DNA of 64,000 nt from Lingula anatina (GCF_001039355.2 NW_019774247.1:204968-268967), one strand, 5' to 3'; counted from the stretch's first letter, positions 47,922-60,207 are shown. Notes: a model not told the origin generated them from the letters alone. A program made the numbers and translations.

Positions 47922-48591
47922 GCTAGTGAGATGAAGATATTGATTTCATAGCGTGAGAAAAGGGGGTTTTCTGGCATGTAGAGTGGTTCAAATGTCCACG
48001 TATTTTGTCCATATTGAATTTTATTGTTCACCTCTTGAAAGCACATGCGAAATGATGAAGATAGCTTCATGAAACACTGGTAGAAACAAGATTGCTAAGG
48101 ATTGTTGCTTTCGGAAGGATCCACGCATGCCCCATGTAAATGTATGTAAATGGATCTTATCTGTGGACTATATTTACTGCACTATGGCGATCAAACTTTT
48201 GATACCCCCTATAATACGCGAACCGTGATTAAAACAATCCGCAACGAGCCGTGAGGGCCTGGAAGAGTCGACTGATGCGTATGACAGCCTGCACGCGCGT
48301 CTTGAAACAAAACCATGACGACAGGGTATTGTCATAAACTACATGTAAAAATACAAAATCATATCAATAACAATATGTGCTTTGGACGATGATTTACCCA
48401 GGATGGTTTTGTTATGATTTTCGTGTCGGATGAAACGTGTGAGATCACTGAAGAGAAGCTTTCCTTTAATTCTTCATGTGTTACAATGCTGTATTTAATG
48501 AATATTTTATATTTTTAGATAATACAAATGTTGTAACAGCTCTTGGTCCGCTGTTGTCGCACTTATAGCATTATTTCAACTATCCAGTAAA

Positions 48592-48592
48592 C

Positions 48593-48640
<48 letters not shown>

Positions 48641-48644
48641 TAAT
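48592..48644. repeat. (AAT)n microsatellite, left of a complementary pair
   Basis: About 17 AAT units. The complementary run lies at 48871-48920. Confidence 0.9.
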
Positions 48645-48868
48645 TAATAAATAGATAAATACAATTAACTTAAATAAAGACTGCAAAAAATAATCAGTTT
48701 ATCTCTTAAAGCAAAATAAAGCTGAAAATATGGCCAAAATGTCAGGAGTGTAACATTTTTCAGCTGCAAATGATTTCAACCTTATTGATATATTACATTA
48801 ATTATATATCGTCTTAGCTGCTTGCTACCTAACGTTGTCCTTGCTGTTCATTGGCAAGAACTTTATTC

Positions 48869-48870
<2 letters not shown>

Positions 48871-48920
<50 letters not shown>
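48871..48920. repeat. (TTA)n microsatellite, right of a complementary pair
   Basis: About 16 units, inverse complement of 48592-48644 across a 226-bp core that is conserved upstream of B2. Confidence 0.9.
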
Positions 48921-48921
<1 letters not shown>

Positions 48922-49556
48922 TTATTTTTTATTTTTTTGCGAAATTGTTATCTTTATATAACCGATTCTAAGATAATCTTTTAGAGCACAGAATTTACAC
49001 TTGCACCAGAATTGGTTATGCCGGGTTGATCAATCACACCCACTTCCCTCTTTTACCCCTTAGTGATCAAAATGCACTAAATGCACAAAATGCACTTAAA
49101 AGACTGGGAGACGACCGTGCAGTGACCCTGTGTTTCTCCGACACAAAAATCAGAAAAAATAAACAAATAAATAAAAATTTAAAAAAAATGTGTAAACCAG
49201 GGTTCAAATCACAGCTTTTTATATTTAAATTCATTGATTGTCATAGCACATGATAAAAAAACCGGCTGTCCTTGTTTCAAGACGCGCATGCAGGCTGTCC
49301 TAATTACATGTAGATGGCCACTGGCCTTCACGGTTCGTTGCAGATTGTTTAACAAAGGGGGCATCAAAAGTTTATTCACCTAAGTGCGGTAAATATATTC
49401 CTATAGATAAGATCCATATACATATATTAACCTGAATCCAGGCCAAGATCATCCTTCTTTCTATAGCAACATTCCCTAGTGATATTGTTTCCGCTATAGC
49501 TTTATGAACCTAACTTCATCATTTTGCATGTGCCCCCAAAAAGTGAAAAACGGAAC

Positions 49557-50123
49557 ATAGGCAAAACAGGCCTACCCAAATACCAGAGTCGGCACCTAAG
49601 GATCCTGAATTAACCGGTATATCGGACCACGCTACCCGTTTTCAAGGTGTGTGTCAGTTCTCATTTCGGAGTATCATACCCCAGAACAAATTTTGTAGCA
49701 CGACAGCGGGCTCATCCACGCTCGGCTGAACAACCTTAAACTGTACTCTTACTTTAGAGTACTCTTTTTTATTGTCTCTATGGAGAAATATGGGGACTTT
49801 ACGACATTCGGTTTGAATGTTTTAACCACTTTTGATAGGGCTTTTTGCATTGTATTAGATAAATGTGGCAGTCTAAGGTTCATCTAGGTGGCTTTCAAAA
49901 TTATGCACCCGGTTTTAAAATCATATAGCGATTTTACGACAATCGTTTACTATCCAATCAAGGTGACAGCGGAGCATGCCAGGGCTCATCCTGTCGGTGT
50001 TCTGGCTGATACTCCGAAATGCGATCTGACACACACCTTGAAAATGGGTAGTGTGGTCCGATATACCGGTTAATTCAGGATCCTTAGGTGCCGAGTCTGG
50101 TAGTTGGGTAGGCCTGCAAAAAT
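49557..50123. mobile_element. Foldback element with arms over 100 bp
   Basis: The left arm (about 49557-49680) and right arm (about 50005-50123) are inverted copies with few mismatches, including GGATCCTGAATTAACCGGTA and CATTTCGGAGTATCA. The loop is about 320 bp and no transposase is present. The 60-70-codon frames here run through the arms and are not genes. Confidence 0.7.
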
Positions 50124-50791
50124 GGTAAACATTTGACACTGCACAGCGTCGAGCTGGGGCTCCCCTCTTCGTCGTTAGTTGTTAGATTGCAATCTCAATA
50201 TATGTACATGTCTCTCTGACGTCATGCCTCGTGTTTCAGGACTATCACTGCTCCACTTCTTGGACGCAAATTTTATCTGAAGTCGTGACCAAAAGGTATC
50301 TATGTATCCGTCTGTGTATCTGCACCAAAAGAGAACAGTACAGAAACTAGTAAGTTAATTATCTTCATCCAAGGTTTCATTTTAGATACTTCTAGAGTAA
50401 ACGGAATACATGGGAAAAAACTCCAGTTTGTTGCGCAACGTGAAAAAAAATCTTTTTGTTCCGCAAAGTTTACTGAAACGTATCAACGTAGTTTTGGACA
50501 GACAGAAAAGTAAATATACGGTATATACTGGTCGATACTGGATCCAGACAACAACTGACATCAAACATGGTTCCCTTGGGTGGGTGGGTTGGGTGGGGGA
50601 TATCACAGTTTAAGGAAATAAAATCTTCAATTCGCAAATCACAGTAATTAAACCTTAATTCATAAATCATTGAAAATGCAGGAAATATGAGTTGAAAAGA
50701 AAAGAAAAAAAAGAGAAAAACGGCTTCGTTTCACGAAGGGCTAAGAATAGAGAATGAAGAGCCGCATTTACGTGTCATGGGAACGGGGTGC
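50124..50791. other. Intergenic, nothing recognised
   Basis: Short spacer between the foldback element and the transporter exon copy; no gene or named repeat seen. Confidence 0.5.
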
Positions 50792-50978
50792 TAACCTTTT
50801 AGAGACCCACTCAGGCGTCTCCTACTCCTCCCTGGGACAGACACTAATGTTACAACAACCTCCTAACAAATATCAGTCAGGTCACAGCCACGTGGACAAA
50901 GACCAGGGTCTCACTGAGTCGGACTCCATTGACGACATATATGACAATATTCAGGGCCCCCGAAGAGCCTATTTTACC
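50792..50978 (+). pseudogene. Copy of the SLC7 transporter last exon
   Basis: About 187 bp nearly identical to 43938-44127, from NLLETHSGVSYSS to the SIDDIYDNIQGP region. It lacks the membrane segment and the splice acceptor of exon 5, and an extra C in the run after CAGGG shifts the frame before the normal C-terminus. An ATG upstream (50754) opens the frame by chance. It marks the edge of a segmental duplication that created the B cluster. Confidence 0.85.
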
Positions 50979-51426
50979 TACTCAAAGCCAGGAGGACGCT
51001 TGTTCATTTCTTAATCTGATTTCATTAAGCGATAGTCCCCACGGTGTCGGACCGATCTACATAAATCGATTTACGTTTCATTGTGAAGCCCAATTAAGTT
51101 ACTAAAACTAAAGTTCTTAATTTTAAAACTTCAATGGATGGTTACGTGCATTGCTTGCAGTTTCATTTATGAGAAATATAGCGTTACCTGAGAAGGCGTT
51201 CTGTGCCTTGGGAGGCATGAAAACAGGGAATTCCGGACATGTGAAAAGCGGAAGATATTAAAAAGCAAAATCATAAATAATGCGGACCCCTTTGCAATAG
51301 AACATAACAGATGGGTGACGCGAGTTTGGGTCTCGCTCGGGCAATTATTACTTAACAATTATTTAAAGTCATAATACATTTTCATTATTAGAAGGAAACT
51401 CTCGATGTAAATCCAATACATCTACC

Positions 51427-51765
51427 TTTATTAGGTTTTTATTTACACTTATAAAACTTGATAATAGCAATTACAAATAGTAACCCGCACTTTGAATTTG
51501 GGTATGTCGCTCAAAGATCACATAAATCATACAATATGAGATTTACAGGAAAGGGAAAAGGAAAAAAAATCGTAAGTAACTTCCCTCATTTGAAGTAAGA
51601 CTTTGGTCTATCAGTTCTTCCATTTTCACACATAAAACATTCAGTGACGTCATCAGCGCTGTGACATAAACATGAAGTCAGTCAAGCAAATGTATCCCAA
51701 ATGACGTCATGTGTGTCCAGCTTATGGCACTTGGGAATCTTAAGTGGTGTTATCTCCGGGAGACT
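51427..51765 (-). pseudogene. Remnant of a family B 3' end (exon 4 piece and 3' UTR)
   Basis: Minus-strand match to the last coding codons of B genes (51765-51722, ending in the conserved CCATAA) and to their 3' UTR with the TGACGTCA motifs, down to AATAAA at 51432-51427. The coding part has an in-frame TAA before the normal stop and breaks off upstream; no exons 1-3 are near. Confidence 0.75.
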
Positions 51766-52119
51766 CCAGGAGACGTTAGACGTGACTTGGAAACTCCTCT
51801 ACAGCAGTGGACACAGCAGTTCAATATTGAAATGTGGGTGCAACTGACGTCGTCCCGTGGGGTAGTGCAATATGGTGTGCAGCAAATCCATAACTATATG
51901 TAACTCAAGCTATTTGTCACTTTTAAAGATTTTGTACTTAAAGGTCTTGCCGGTTGATTTTGTCGTGTAGAAAGTATGAGTATTCTATAGATACTTTTTT
52001 GTATCAGTCATCACTTTATTCTGCCTCTTACTACAAATGACCCATAAATTAACGATTCAAGACAACTTCTATTTTTCCAAATAGGATATATTTACTTCTT
52101 GTGTGCCATTCCATTTAGG

Positions 52120-52370
52120 GACCAGAATCAGGGCTCATTCCCAAACGTAGATCGGTCTATGTAGATCGATCCAATACTCGCTGAATGCAATTAGATTAAC
52201 AGATTAACACCTCTTATTTTGTTTGAAATTATCACTAGCCTTTTTTATTCTGCTCAAAGCCAGAAGGACGCATTCTCATCTCTTAATTTGATACCATTGA
52301 ACAATAGTCCCCACGGTGTTGGATCGATCAACGTAGACCGATAGTTGCATTGGGAATCGGCCCAAAGTAA
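52120..52370. mobile_element. Foldback element family F, copy upstream of the 433-bp repeat
   Basis: The left arm with CGTAGATCGGTCTATGTAGA and TCGATCCAATAC pairs with the right arm GTTGGATCGATCAACGTAGA followed by CCGATAG. The inner part carries CTCGCTGAATGCAATTAGA. Confidence 0.6.
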
Positions 52371-53160
52371 CTGTACTAAAACAATTTTTGACATTTTACA
52401 GCTTTAGTGGATGGTTACGTGCATTTCTTGCAGTTTCACTTATGAGAATTATACCGTTACCTGAGAAGGCGTTCTGTGCCTTGGAGGCATGAAAGCAGGG
52501 AATTTCGGACAAGCGAAAAGCGAAAGAAATTCAAAAGCAAAACCATAACTAAGGTGGACCCCTTTGCCATCGAACATAACAGAGGGACTAGTGACGAAGT
52601 ATTAGACGCGCAAGGACAATAATTCCTTACAGTTATAAAAAAGTCATAAAACATTTTCATTATTAGAAGGAAACTCTCGTTATAAACTCAGTGCATGTAT
52701 CTTTATTTCGTCTTTTCTTACACATANCCATTGAACAATAGTCCCCACGGTGTTGGATCGATCAACGTAGACCGATAGTTGCATTGGGAATCGGCCCAAA
52801 GTAACTGTACTAAAACAATTTTTGACATTTTACAGCTTTAGTGGATGGTTACGTGCATTTCTTGCAGTTTCACTTATGAGAATTATACCGTTACCTGAGA
52901 AGGCGTTCTGTGCCTTGGAGGCATGAAAGCAGGGAATTTCGGACAAGCGAAAAGCGAAAGAAATTCAAAAGCAAAACCATAACTAAGGTGGACCCCTTTG
53001 CCATCGAACATAACAGAGGGACTAGTGACGAAGTATTAGACGCGCAAGGACAATAATTCCTTACAGTTATAAAAAAGTCATAAAACATTTTCATTATTAG
53101 AAGGAAACTCTCGTTATAAACTCAGTGCATGTATCTTTATTTCGTCTTTTCTTACACATA
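52294..53160. repeat. 433-bp exact tandem repeat around an N
   Basis: 52294-52726 and 52728-53160 are the same by eye at every base, separated by one N at 52727. It covers spacer and the 3' UTR region of B2. Typical of an unmerged overlap between two contig ends. Confidence 0.9.
52727..52727. other. Single-N assembly joint 4
   Basis: Lies exactly between the two copies of the 433-bp repeat. Confidence 0.9.
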
Positions 53161-53488
53161 TAAAACTTGATAATATCAATTACAATGGGTTATACAATAT
53201 GAGATTAAAAGAAATTAAATACAAAATTAGGGAAAACAAATATTTAGACAAGCTGATTTCAAATGACATGCTTAATTAATAAATGCGCAAGTAATAGAAG
53301 GAAAATTTCATAAGAAACTTGTATCATATAACGTAAGACTTAGATCTATCAACTCTTCCATTTTTCATAGATCAAACATTTAGTGACGTTATCAGTGCTG
53401 TGACATGAAAATGACTTCATTCAAGCAGATGTATCCCAAATGACGTCATGTTTGTCCAGCTTATGGCACTTGGGAATCTTCAGTGGTC

Positions 53489-55148
53489 TCATCTCTCTGG
53501 GCATTCAGCTGGCCTCAGTTCTGGTGTGGCACATATGGCTTGCAGGAACTCGCAACTGGAACATATGATGGTATATAAGTAAAGGTATTCAATGCCCGTC
53601 AGATTTTTCTATGGAAAAACAAAGTTAATTTTACTGGAAATATCAGCGATTTTTTTTTCTTTTATCACCATACTCATATTGTTGAGAAATTCAAGGTTTT
53701 TTTTAGCCTGCTTTCAGGCTCTTCATTTATAAACTTCTGCTTGTAATGTCTAGAATATTCGCCAATCCATATATCCATTAGCTTAAAGAAAGTGAAAATA
53801 TGAAAATTTAAGTAATTTTAAGTAAATATTTTTGGGTGAGAACTGGTTAATTTTCTGTATGTGACATTCCCTCCAAAAGTGACTATAGAAAAAGTGACTG
53901 CAAATACTTACATATTATTATAGACACCTCCCATGTTGTCACAAATCTTCCTGGCGGGAAGAGCAGGGTCGGAGCAGTCGGCATTCTTGATTATCACACA
54001 TAATTCCTCCTTGCTCGGGAAAAACGGTCTGCGATCTGGGCGTTCATCTTCATCTTCATCCTCGTCTTCATCGTCATCTACCGGCGTTCCATCAGCGTTG
54101 CAATGGAAAGGCTTTTCTGCAGACTCCGAAAGAGGGCAGTTCTTCTCAAGATAGGCACAACTAAACAGAGCGAGCAATGATGTAGTTTAGTTTTAACTAA
54201 ATTTAACTAAATTAACTAAATTTAACTATTTAACTAAATTTAATGGAGTCATTTTAGATCATTTTTAAATTAAGCTGATAAAACTACCATAAAAACAGAC
54301 AGACGGCGTTATTTTGACTTCAGTAGTCTTCTGGACCTAACAACGTTCAATTATAATAGAACGTGCTTTTTTGGATTTTTCACAAAACCCAATACAGTGG
54401 TAAAAGCTCAATTATTTTAAGTATTCCGTCAGGTTAAAAAGTATATTAGTAGAAACATATGATGAATATAATTCAACCTACTAGTTTCTGTACTGTTCTC
54501 CATCCGCGTCACAAAGCAGTTTCTCTCTGAGGGCGCTACAATCCGCTTCACCGACATTATCACAGTTGAGTCTAGGGAATCTCCCAGATCCTTGTCCAAG
54601 CCCACCGGGTCTGAAGCCACGTGGTCTTTTTGGCTTTGCGGCAACGAGGGCGATAACTGGAATAATGAGCACAAGCGTTAAATATTGGAACGGACAAATC
54701 TAGATAATTTTAAATTGAATAAGAAATCTAAGAAGACCCCCATATACCCTCTGATTTTTCCTTTGGATAACGGTATCGGTTCTTAGAAATCGTTTCCGCC
54801 GTGTAGGGACATTAAAACGTATTTCATGACACAAATCACTGTATCTAAAAGGGTCTGAAAGGTATCAAAAATAAAAGTCCTTATGCTTTTTATGATGAAG
54901 AATGTTATAGAATGCCTCGCGTTTTATCGGCATCAGTTGCCTCAACAAATATATGTAATTTGCATTTTACTTAAATGCCAGAGATTTGATACAAATACAA
55001 TGGTAGCTTTCCCATCTGACTCGGATGGATGTTGTTTTTGAACGAACGTTAAACGCCAGAATAAGAGCATGTTACCACAAAGAACTAAATAAAAAGAATT
55101 AGAAAAATACTTACCACTGAAAACGGCTACAATGGTCAGTACTTTCAT
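53489..55148 (-). CDS. Gene B2: secreted protein with two Kazal-like domains, 174 aa, shortened tail
   Basis: Exons 55148-55115, 54656-54482, 54160-53912 and 53555-53489, same phases as B1, total 525 nt. All twelve cysteines are present with the B1 spacing. The N-terminal linker is four residues longer than in B1 (KPKRPRGFRPGGLGQG) and the inter-domain linker is a D/E run. In exon 4 a 38-bp deletion relative to B1 removes the start of the Thr/Pro/Glu tail and shifts the frame, so the protein ends ECPER right after the last cysteine of domain 2. The domains should fold, so I regard it as a probable functional gene with a lost tail. AATAAA at 53142-53137. Confidence 0.82.
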
Positions 55149-55230
55149 CTTGTCGGTGTGGATACTGGCTTAAAAAGATGATCGATGTTGGTATTCTTCT
55201 GCGCTTTTCCTCTTCTTTTTTTGTAAGTAC

Positions 55231-55259
55231 TGAATTGAAGTTCGAACCTGCTATTTATA
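55231..55259 (-). promoter_or_regulatory. B2 core promoter: TATA box and initiator
   Basis: TATAAATAG at 55259-55251 and TTCAGTA with its A at 55231, spacing 28 nt. A TGACGTCA palindrome lies at 55373-55380. Confidence 0.7.
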
Positions 55260-56070
55260 CAGAAACTTGAGACATATATTTAATGCCAGATCCGGAATTG
55301 TTCGTAACGAGTACAGATAAAATAAATTTGCGTCCAAGCCAAGGAGGAGTGCTCGTCACGACACAATAGACATGACGTCAGCTAGGGAGATGAAGATATT
55401 GATTTCATAGCGTGAGAAAAGGGGGTTTTCTCGCATGTAGAGTGGTTCAAAGGTCTGCGTATTTTGTCCATATTGAATTCTATTGTTCACCTCTTAAAAG
55501 CACATGCGAAATTATGAAGATAGGTTCATGAAACATTGGTAGAAACACGATCGCTAAGGGTTGCTGCTTTCGGAAGGATCCACGTTTGCCCCTTGATCCA
55601 TGTTCATATATGTAAATGGATCTTATCTGTGGACTATATTTACTGCACTATGGTGATCAAACTTTTGATACCCCCTCTAATACGCGAACCGTGACTACAA
55701 CAATCCGCAACGGGCCGTGAAAGCATAGGGACGTCGAATGATGTGTATGACAGCCTGCACGCGCGTCTTGAAACAAAACTATGACGGTAGGGTATTGTCA
55801 TAAACTATATCAACAAAATAATATCATTATAACAATAGGTGCTTTGAACGATGATTTACCCAGGATGTTTTTGTTATTATTTTTTGTCGGATGAAACTTG
55901 TCGGATCACTGAAGAGATGCTTTCCAGTTCACCTAATAATTTCCTTTACTTCTTTAATGGACATGTGCGTTACAAGGCTGTGTTTAATAAATATTTTATA
56001 TTTTTAGATATTACAAATGCTGTAAAGGTCTTGAAATGTCGAACTTATAGCATTATTTGAATTATCCAGC

Positions 56071-56079
56071 AAATAATAA

Positions 56080-56130
<51 letters not shown>

Positions 56131-56137
56131 AATAAAT
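56071..56137. repeat. (AAAT)n microsatellite, left of a complementary pair
   Basis: Tetranucleotide run at the place where the B1 flank has (AAT)n (48592-48644). Confidence 0.9.
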
Positions 56138-56312
56138 ACCGTGTATCTCTAAAAGCAAAATAAAGCTGAAAATATGGTGAAAAATGTCAGGAGAGTAACA
56201 TTTTTCAGCTGCAAATGATTTTAACCTTATTAATATATTACATTATTTATATATCGTCTTAGCTGCTTGCTAACTAACGTTGTCCTTGCTGTCCATTGGC
56301 AAGAACTCAATT

Positions 56313-56376
56313 CATTTATTTTTACTTTTTTATTATTTATTTATTTATTTATTTTTTTTTTTTTATTCATTTATTT
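56313..56376. repeat. (TTTA)n / T-rich tract, right of a complementary pair
   Basis: Imperfect TTTA run complementary to 56071-56137, at the place where the B1 flank has (TTA)n (48871-48920). Confidence 0.85.
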
Positions 56377-56959
56377 CTTTTGCGAAATTGTTATCTTTAT
56401 ATAACCGATTCTAAAATAATCCTTTAGAGCACAGACTATACACTTGCACCAGTATTTGTCATGCCGGGTTGATCAATCACACCCACTTCCCTTTTTTGAT
56501 AAACATATGAACCGCACTGGGGCAAGTCGGCCCAAGCGTCGGGGCAAGTTTGCACCCTATACTAAAATGAAGTAAGTATCCCATGTAAACGCCTTGAAAT
56601 ACCCTTGATGCCCTATAGACATACTATATTCGATCAAAAGCTTATGAAAATAGATTTTAAAGTCTCTTTAATAAAATTAGGGAGCCTACTTTTAAGATGC
56701 TAAATTCTTTCATGTGGACTCACTGCCTAAATAAAACTTTTTTACGACCGACGCTTTCTAAGCATTATTAGTTTATATTGGACATGGTCACTTTACTAAA
56801 TGATGTGATCAATTTTTACCCCATAGTAACCTTTTCATAAATTGGTGGTGGTGGGGGGGGGGGGGGGGGGTCAGGGGGGCAACTTACCACGGGGTCCAAC
56901 TAGCCCCGGTATCCCCTATATAAACGTATCGTTCAATCAATCAATTTTTTTCTATATAG

Positions 56960-58371
56960 TTGTGCCTATCTTGAGAAAAACTGCCCTCTTTCGGAGTCTG
57001 TAGAAAAGCCTTTCCGTTGAAACGCTGAAATAAACTCCTCTAGATAAAGATGGACATGAAGAAGAAGGTGAAGAAGAAGATGAAGACGATCGCCCAGATA
57101 GCAGGCCGTTTTTCCCGGGACAAGAGGGAATTGTGTGTTCTGATGAAAAATGCTGTCTGCTACGACCCTGCTCTTCCCGCCAGGAAGACTTGTGGCAGCC
57201 TGGGCGGTGTCTATAATAATATTAATAATATGTAAGTACATACAGTTCATTTGAAATGATAATCCTGCAGTCACAAGCAAAGACACGCCCACACGTAGTA
57301 AGTAAATTGTCAAAATCTTAAAGTGGTTGCTACCACGAGCGGTGTGAAGAGTGAAGGCTTGCGTGAACATGAGAACATGAGCTTCCGTTTCCGGGTATTG
57401 AGGGGAGTTGTTATTTAATTTTATGAGCCCCTTGCAAATATTAATTTATTTATTTCTGCTGAGGTATATCTTAATTTTGTGTCTTACCGCTTACCCCATT
57501 TAGTTGAGATATTGGTAACGATTACAACACTTTTAAGTGAACAGCGATGTTAGGAAATTCTTTTCTGTAGGTGCAAGAGGCTAACACTTATACATGGAGA
57601 CAAGGCATGGAGCAAACGTCACCCACTTACTCACTCACCCCATCAATTTCACTTATCTTCTTTTACATCAAATAAAGTTAATAAACCCAATCAGTGTTTA
57701 TTCGCCCGTGAGCATGAACACCCGACACGAGCGAATCGTGCTGACCAGTACATATCTGTGCCCCCTTCATTGGCTCAGTTACGGTACTTTTCCGAGGAAG
57801 CTTCCAGCTTCATTTTTTCAACTAAATTCCCGCCCTCTTGATCCTGTTATATGCGCGTCATGATTTGCTTTTCCTTTTTTCCTGGAGGGAGGGGGGGGCA
57901 CATACTTTCAGCCAACCAGAACCTAAAACCTACCACTTTGAAAAAGAGAGAAAAAAATAATAACACACACAAAAATTGAATTTGCCCAAATCATTTTATT
58001 CGTGTCATTAATTTGGAACGGTATAATTGACAAGTTTCAAATTTAATAACTCTCCTAGGAGAGAAAGAGATTAATGAATTTTACTCGTGACGGTTGGATT
58101 GTAGAAATTGAAAGCAAAGTCACGGAACAGGATTTTTTTCGTGAGTTTTGGATGTGGTGATAAAAAGAAAATCTATTTTGTTTTCCTTTATTAAGTTCTG
58201 ACGGACATTGCATGCTCTTGCTTATATACCATGATATATTGCAGTTGCGAGTACCTGCAAGCCAAATGTGCAACAATGGGACTGAAGCCAGCTGAATGCC
58301 CAAAGCCAGAGTCCCCTGACGTCACACAGTCTCCTGGAGATGAGACCACTGAAGATTCCCAAGTGCCATAA
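56960..58371 (+). pseudogene. B4: inverted, broken copy of a family B gene (exons 3 and 4)
   Basis: Exon 3 (56960-57231, acceptor ATATAG, donor AT|GTAAGT) and exon 4 (58245-58371, acceptor ATTGCAG) match B1 in order but on the plus strand. Exon 3 has the codon of the sixth cysteine of domain 1 changed to TGA, and a one-base insertion just before the RELC motif of domain 2; its length (272) is not a multiple of three. Exon 4 is intact to CCATAA and lacks two codons relative to B1. No exon 1 or 2 is seen upstream. The 3' UTR with TGACGTCA motifs and AATAAA (58731-58736) is retained. Confidence 0.85.
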
Positions 58372-59021
58372 GCGGGACACACATGACGTCATTTGGGATA
58401 CTTTTGCTTGACTGACTTCATGTTCATGTCACAGCGCTGATGACGTCACTGAATGTTTCATGTGTGAAAATGGAAGAGCTGATGACCAAAGTCTTACGTT
58501 CAACAACGCCAGTTATTGTTATGGTAGACAAGATTTATACATTGATCTTAAATACGTCTCTCATTTTAATCAACGTTTTAATCGTTATCCCCGACTTGAC
58601 ATCTTATTTGGTTTTACATTCTGTTAAATTATTGTAATTTATGATTTATGTAATTTTATAGGTACGTGACAAATTCAAAGTACAGGCCAGTCTTTGCATT
58701 TGTTTATGTTATGGTTTTGATAAGGGATACAATAAAGAAAGAGTATATTGGATTTATGGCGTTATTTATCTTTTAATGGTAAAAAAAGGTTTATGACCTC
58801 TTATGATATCGAGGTAAAGAGGTGACTCGTATTTTCTTTACCACAATTCATTTTTGTTATAATTTTGCCTTTCCAATAAATTGCTTATTATTGGACAAAA
58901 ATTCCATGCCTTCATTCAAGAAGTTGTAAAGAGACTTTATAACTTCTTGCTTCATTCAACTAAGGCAAACGACACATTTCAAATAAGGCAATATATTTTC
59001 ACTAGTGAAATTGCAAGTTAT

Positions 59022-59273
59022 AATGGCAACAACCCATTGATTTAGGAGAATGAAAAAATTGTACGTATCACAATAACTTTGAATTCATAATAATTACCAC
59101 GAAGAACGGGAGTAAAGCCATCTATGGAGGTCACGTGGTCCAATGAAAATCACAGATTTCAAAATAATTGCTATAACTGCCGTTTTTTGGGTAAAATAAT
59201 ATACTATTTCTATGAGTTGTTTACAATGTATCTATTATGAAATATAGATCTCATACGAAGAGTTGTTTTCCCT
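59022..59273. mobile_element. Relative of the TTAA MITE, reversed, old copy
   Basis: The right half is the reverse complement of 28192-28528 (GATCTCATACGAAGAGTTG end, and the CTATGGAGGTCACGTGGTCC segment). It is flanked by TTAT on both sides (59018-59021 and 59274-59277), possibly a mutated TTAA. Confidence 0.5.
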
Positions 59274-59279
59274 TTATAT

Positions 59280-60207
59280 TATGATTTACAGAAGACTAGA
59301 TGTAACTACCGTAGACGTTAATCTTCATGTATGTGCCAAGGCACACATAATTCTATAAATTTTAGATGGGAGATTCCTTCGATTTCATATGGCATTACGG
59401 TCAGGGACAGTAAGGCTACCAACTTGTCATCATACATGTATCATGAATTTAAACACAAATGATACAACTTTACAGGCACATTTATTTCACATTATTCTCG
59501 TTTATTTATTTATTTATTTGAACTTTAAGGTTTAAAATTGTGATCAACTCGTCACTTTATTACAAAAGACAGCACTTTGACAATTATCTGTTATGCTGTT
59601 AGCCGCACCCTGATGCACAAACGATTAAAACTTGAATAAAGTTTGTCTCCTAAAATTGATTCATTCTCAAATTTAGAATAAAAATACAGGGAAACTCTAG
59701 GTTGTCGCTTGAAATCACTCACTATGTTTGCAGTTCAGTCCTTTACCTGGTGTATCTCCCAGCCCCAGTTTCACAAAAAAAAAAAAAAAAAAAAAACTTA
59801 AGTCTGGCTTAGTTGACTAGGGCGAGTATGGGCGAGTTATGGAATCGAGACGCTTGCACACGTGCGCAACATAGCGAACCTTTCGAGATACGGAGCCCAG
59901 GGCAACGTTTGCAACGTTTCCGTATAATCAACAGCTTTTTTGTACTCTACTCAATGCCATGAAGGCGTAATCTCTCCATCTGATTGCATTCATCGAAAGC
60001 AGGGAATTTCGGACGAGTGAAAAGCGGAAGAAAAATTATAAATCAAAATCATAACTAATGTGACCCCTTTGCACTAGCGAATACCAGAGGGGCTCTTGGC
60101 GAGAGTATGGGTCGCGCTCGGGAAATATTTGCCCAAAGATTATAAAATTTTAAAAGACCTTTTAATTATTACAAGGAAACTCTCATTATAAATTCAATGA
60201 ATCTATC
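59280..60207. other. Intergenic region, no gene recognised
   Basis: AT-rich DNA with a poly-A run at about 59777-59798. The last 270 bp (GGGAATTTCGGACGAGTGAA onward) match the spacers downstream of B2 and of the 51.4-kb remnant. Confidence 0.5.

Larger units (their letters stand above)
47930..49556. other. B1 upstream spacer, no gene recognised
   Basis: Non-coding. 47900-49060 is collinear with 55340-56500 upstream of B2. A stretch at about 48100-48330 (GCATGCAGGC/GCGAACCGTGA type sequence) recurs inverted at about 49265-49470 and again near 63730-63990. Confidence 0.55.
55381..56959. other. B2 upstream spacer, no gene recognised
   Basis: Collinear with 47922-49060 upstream of B1 until about 56500, then unrelated AT-rich DNA with a poly-G tract at 56852-56870. 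Confidence 0.55.

Noticed and set aside
52457-53094. Two identical 67-codon minus-strand proteins suggesting a tandem gene
   Set aside because: They lie in the exact 433-bp repeat at the N joint, in spacer/3' UTR sequence; an assembly duplication, not genes.
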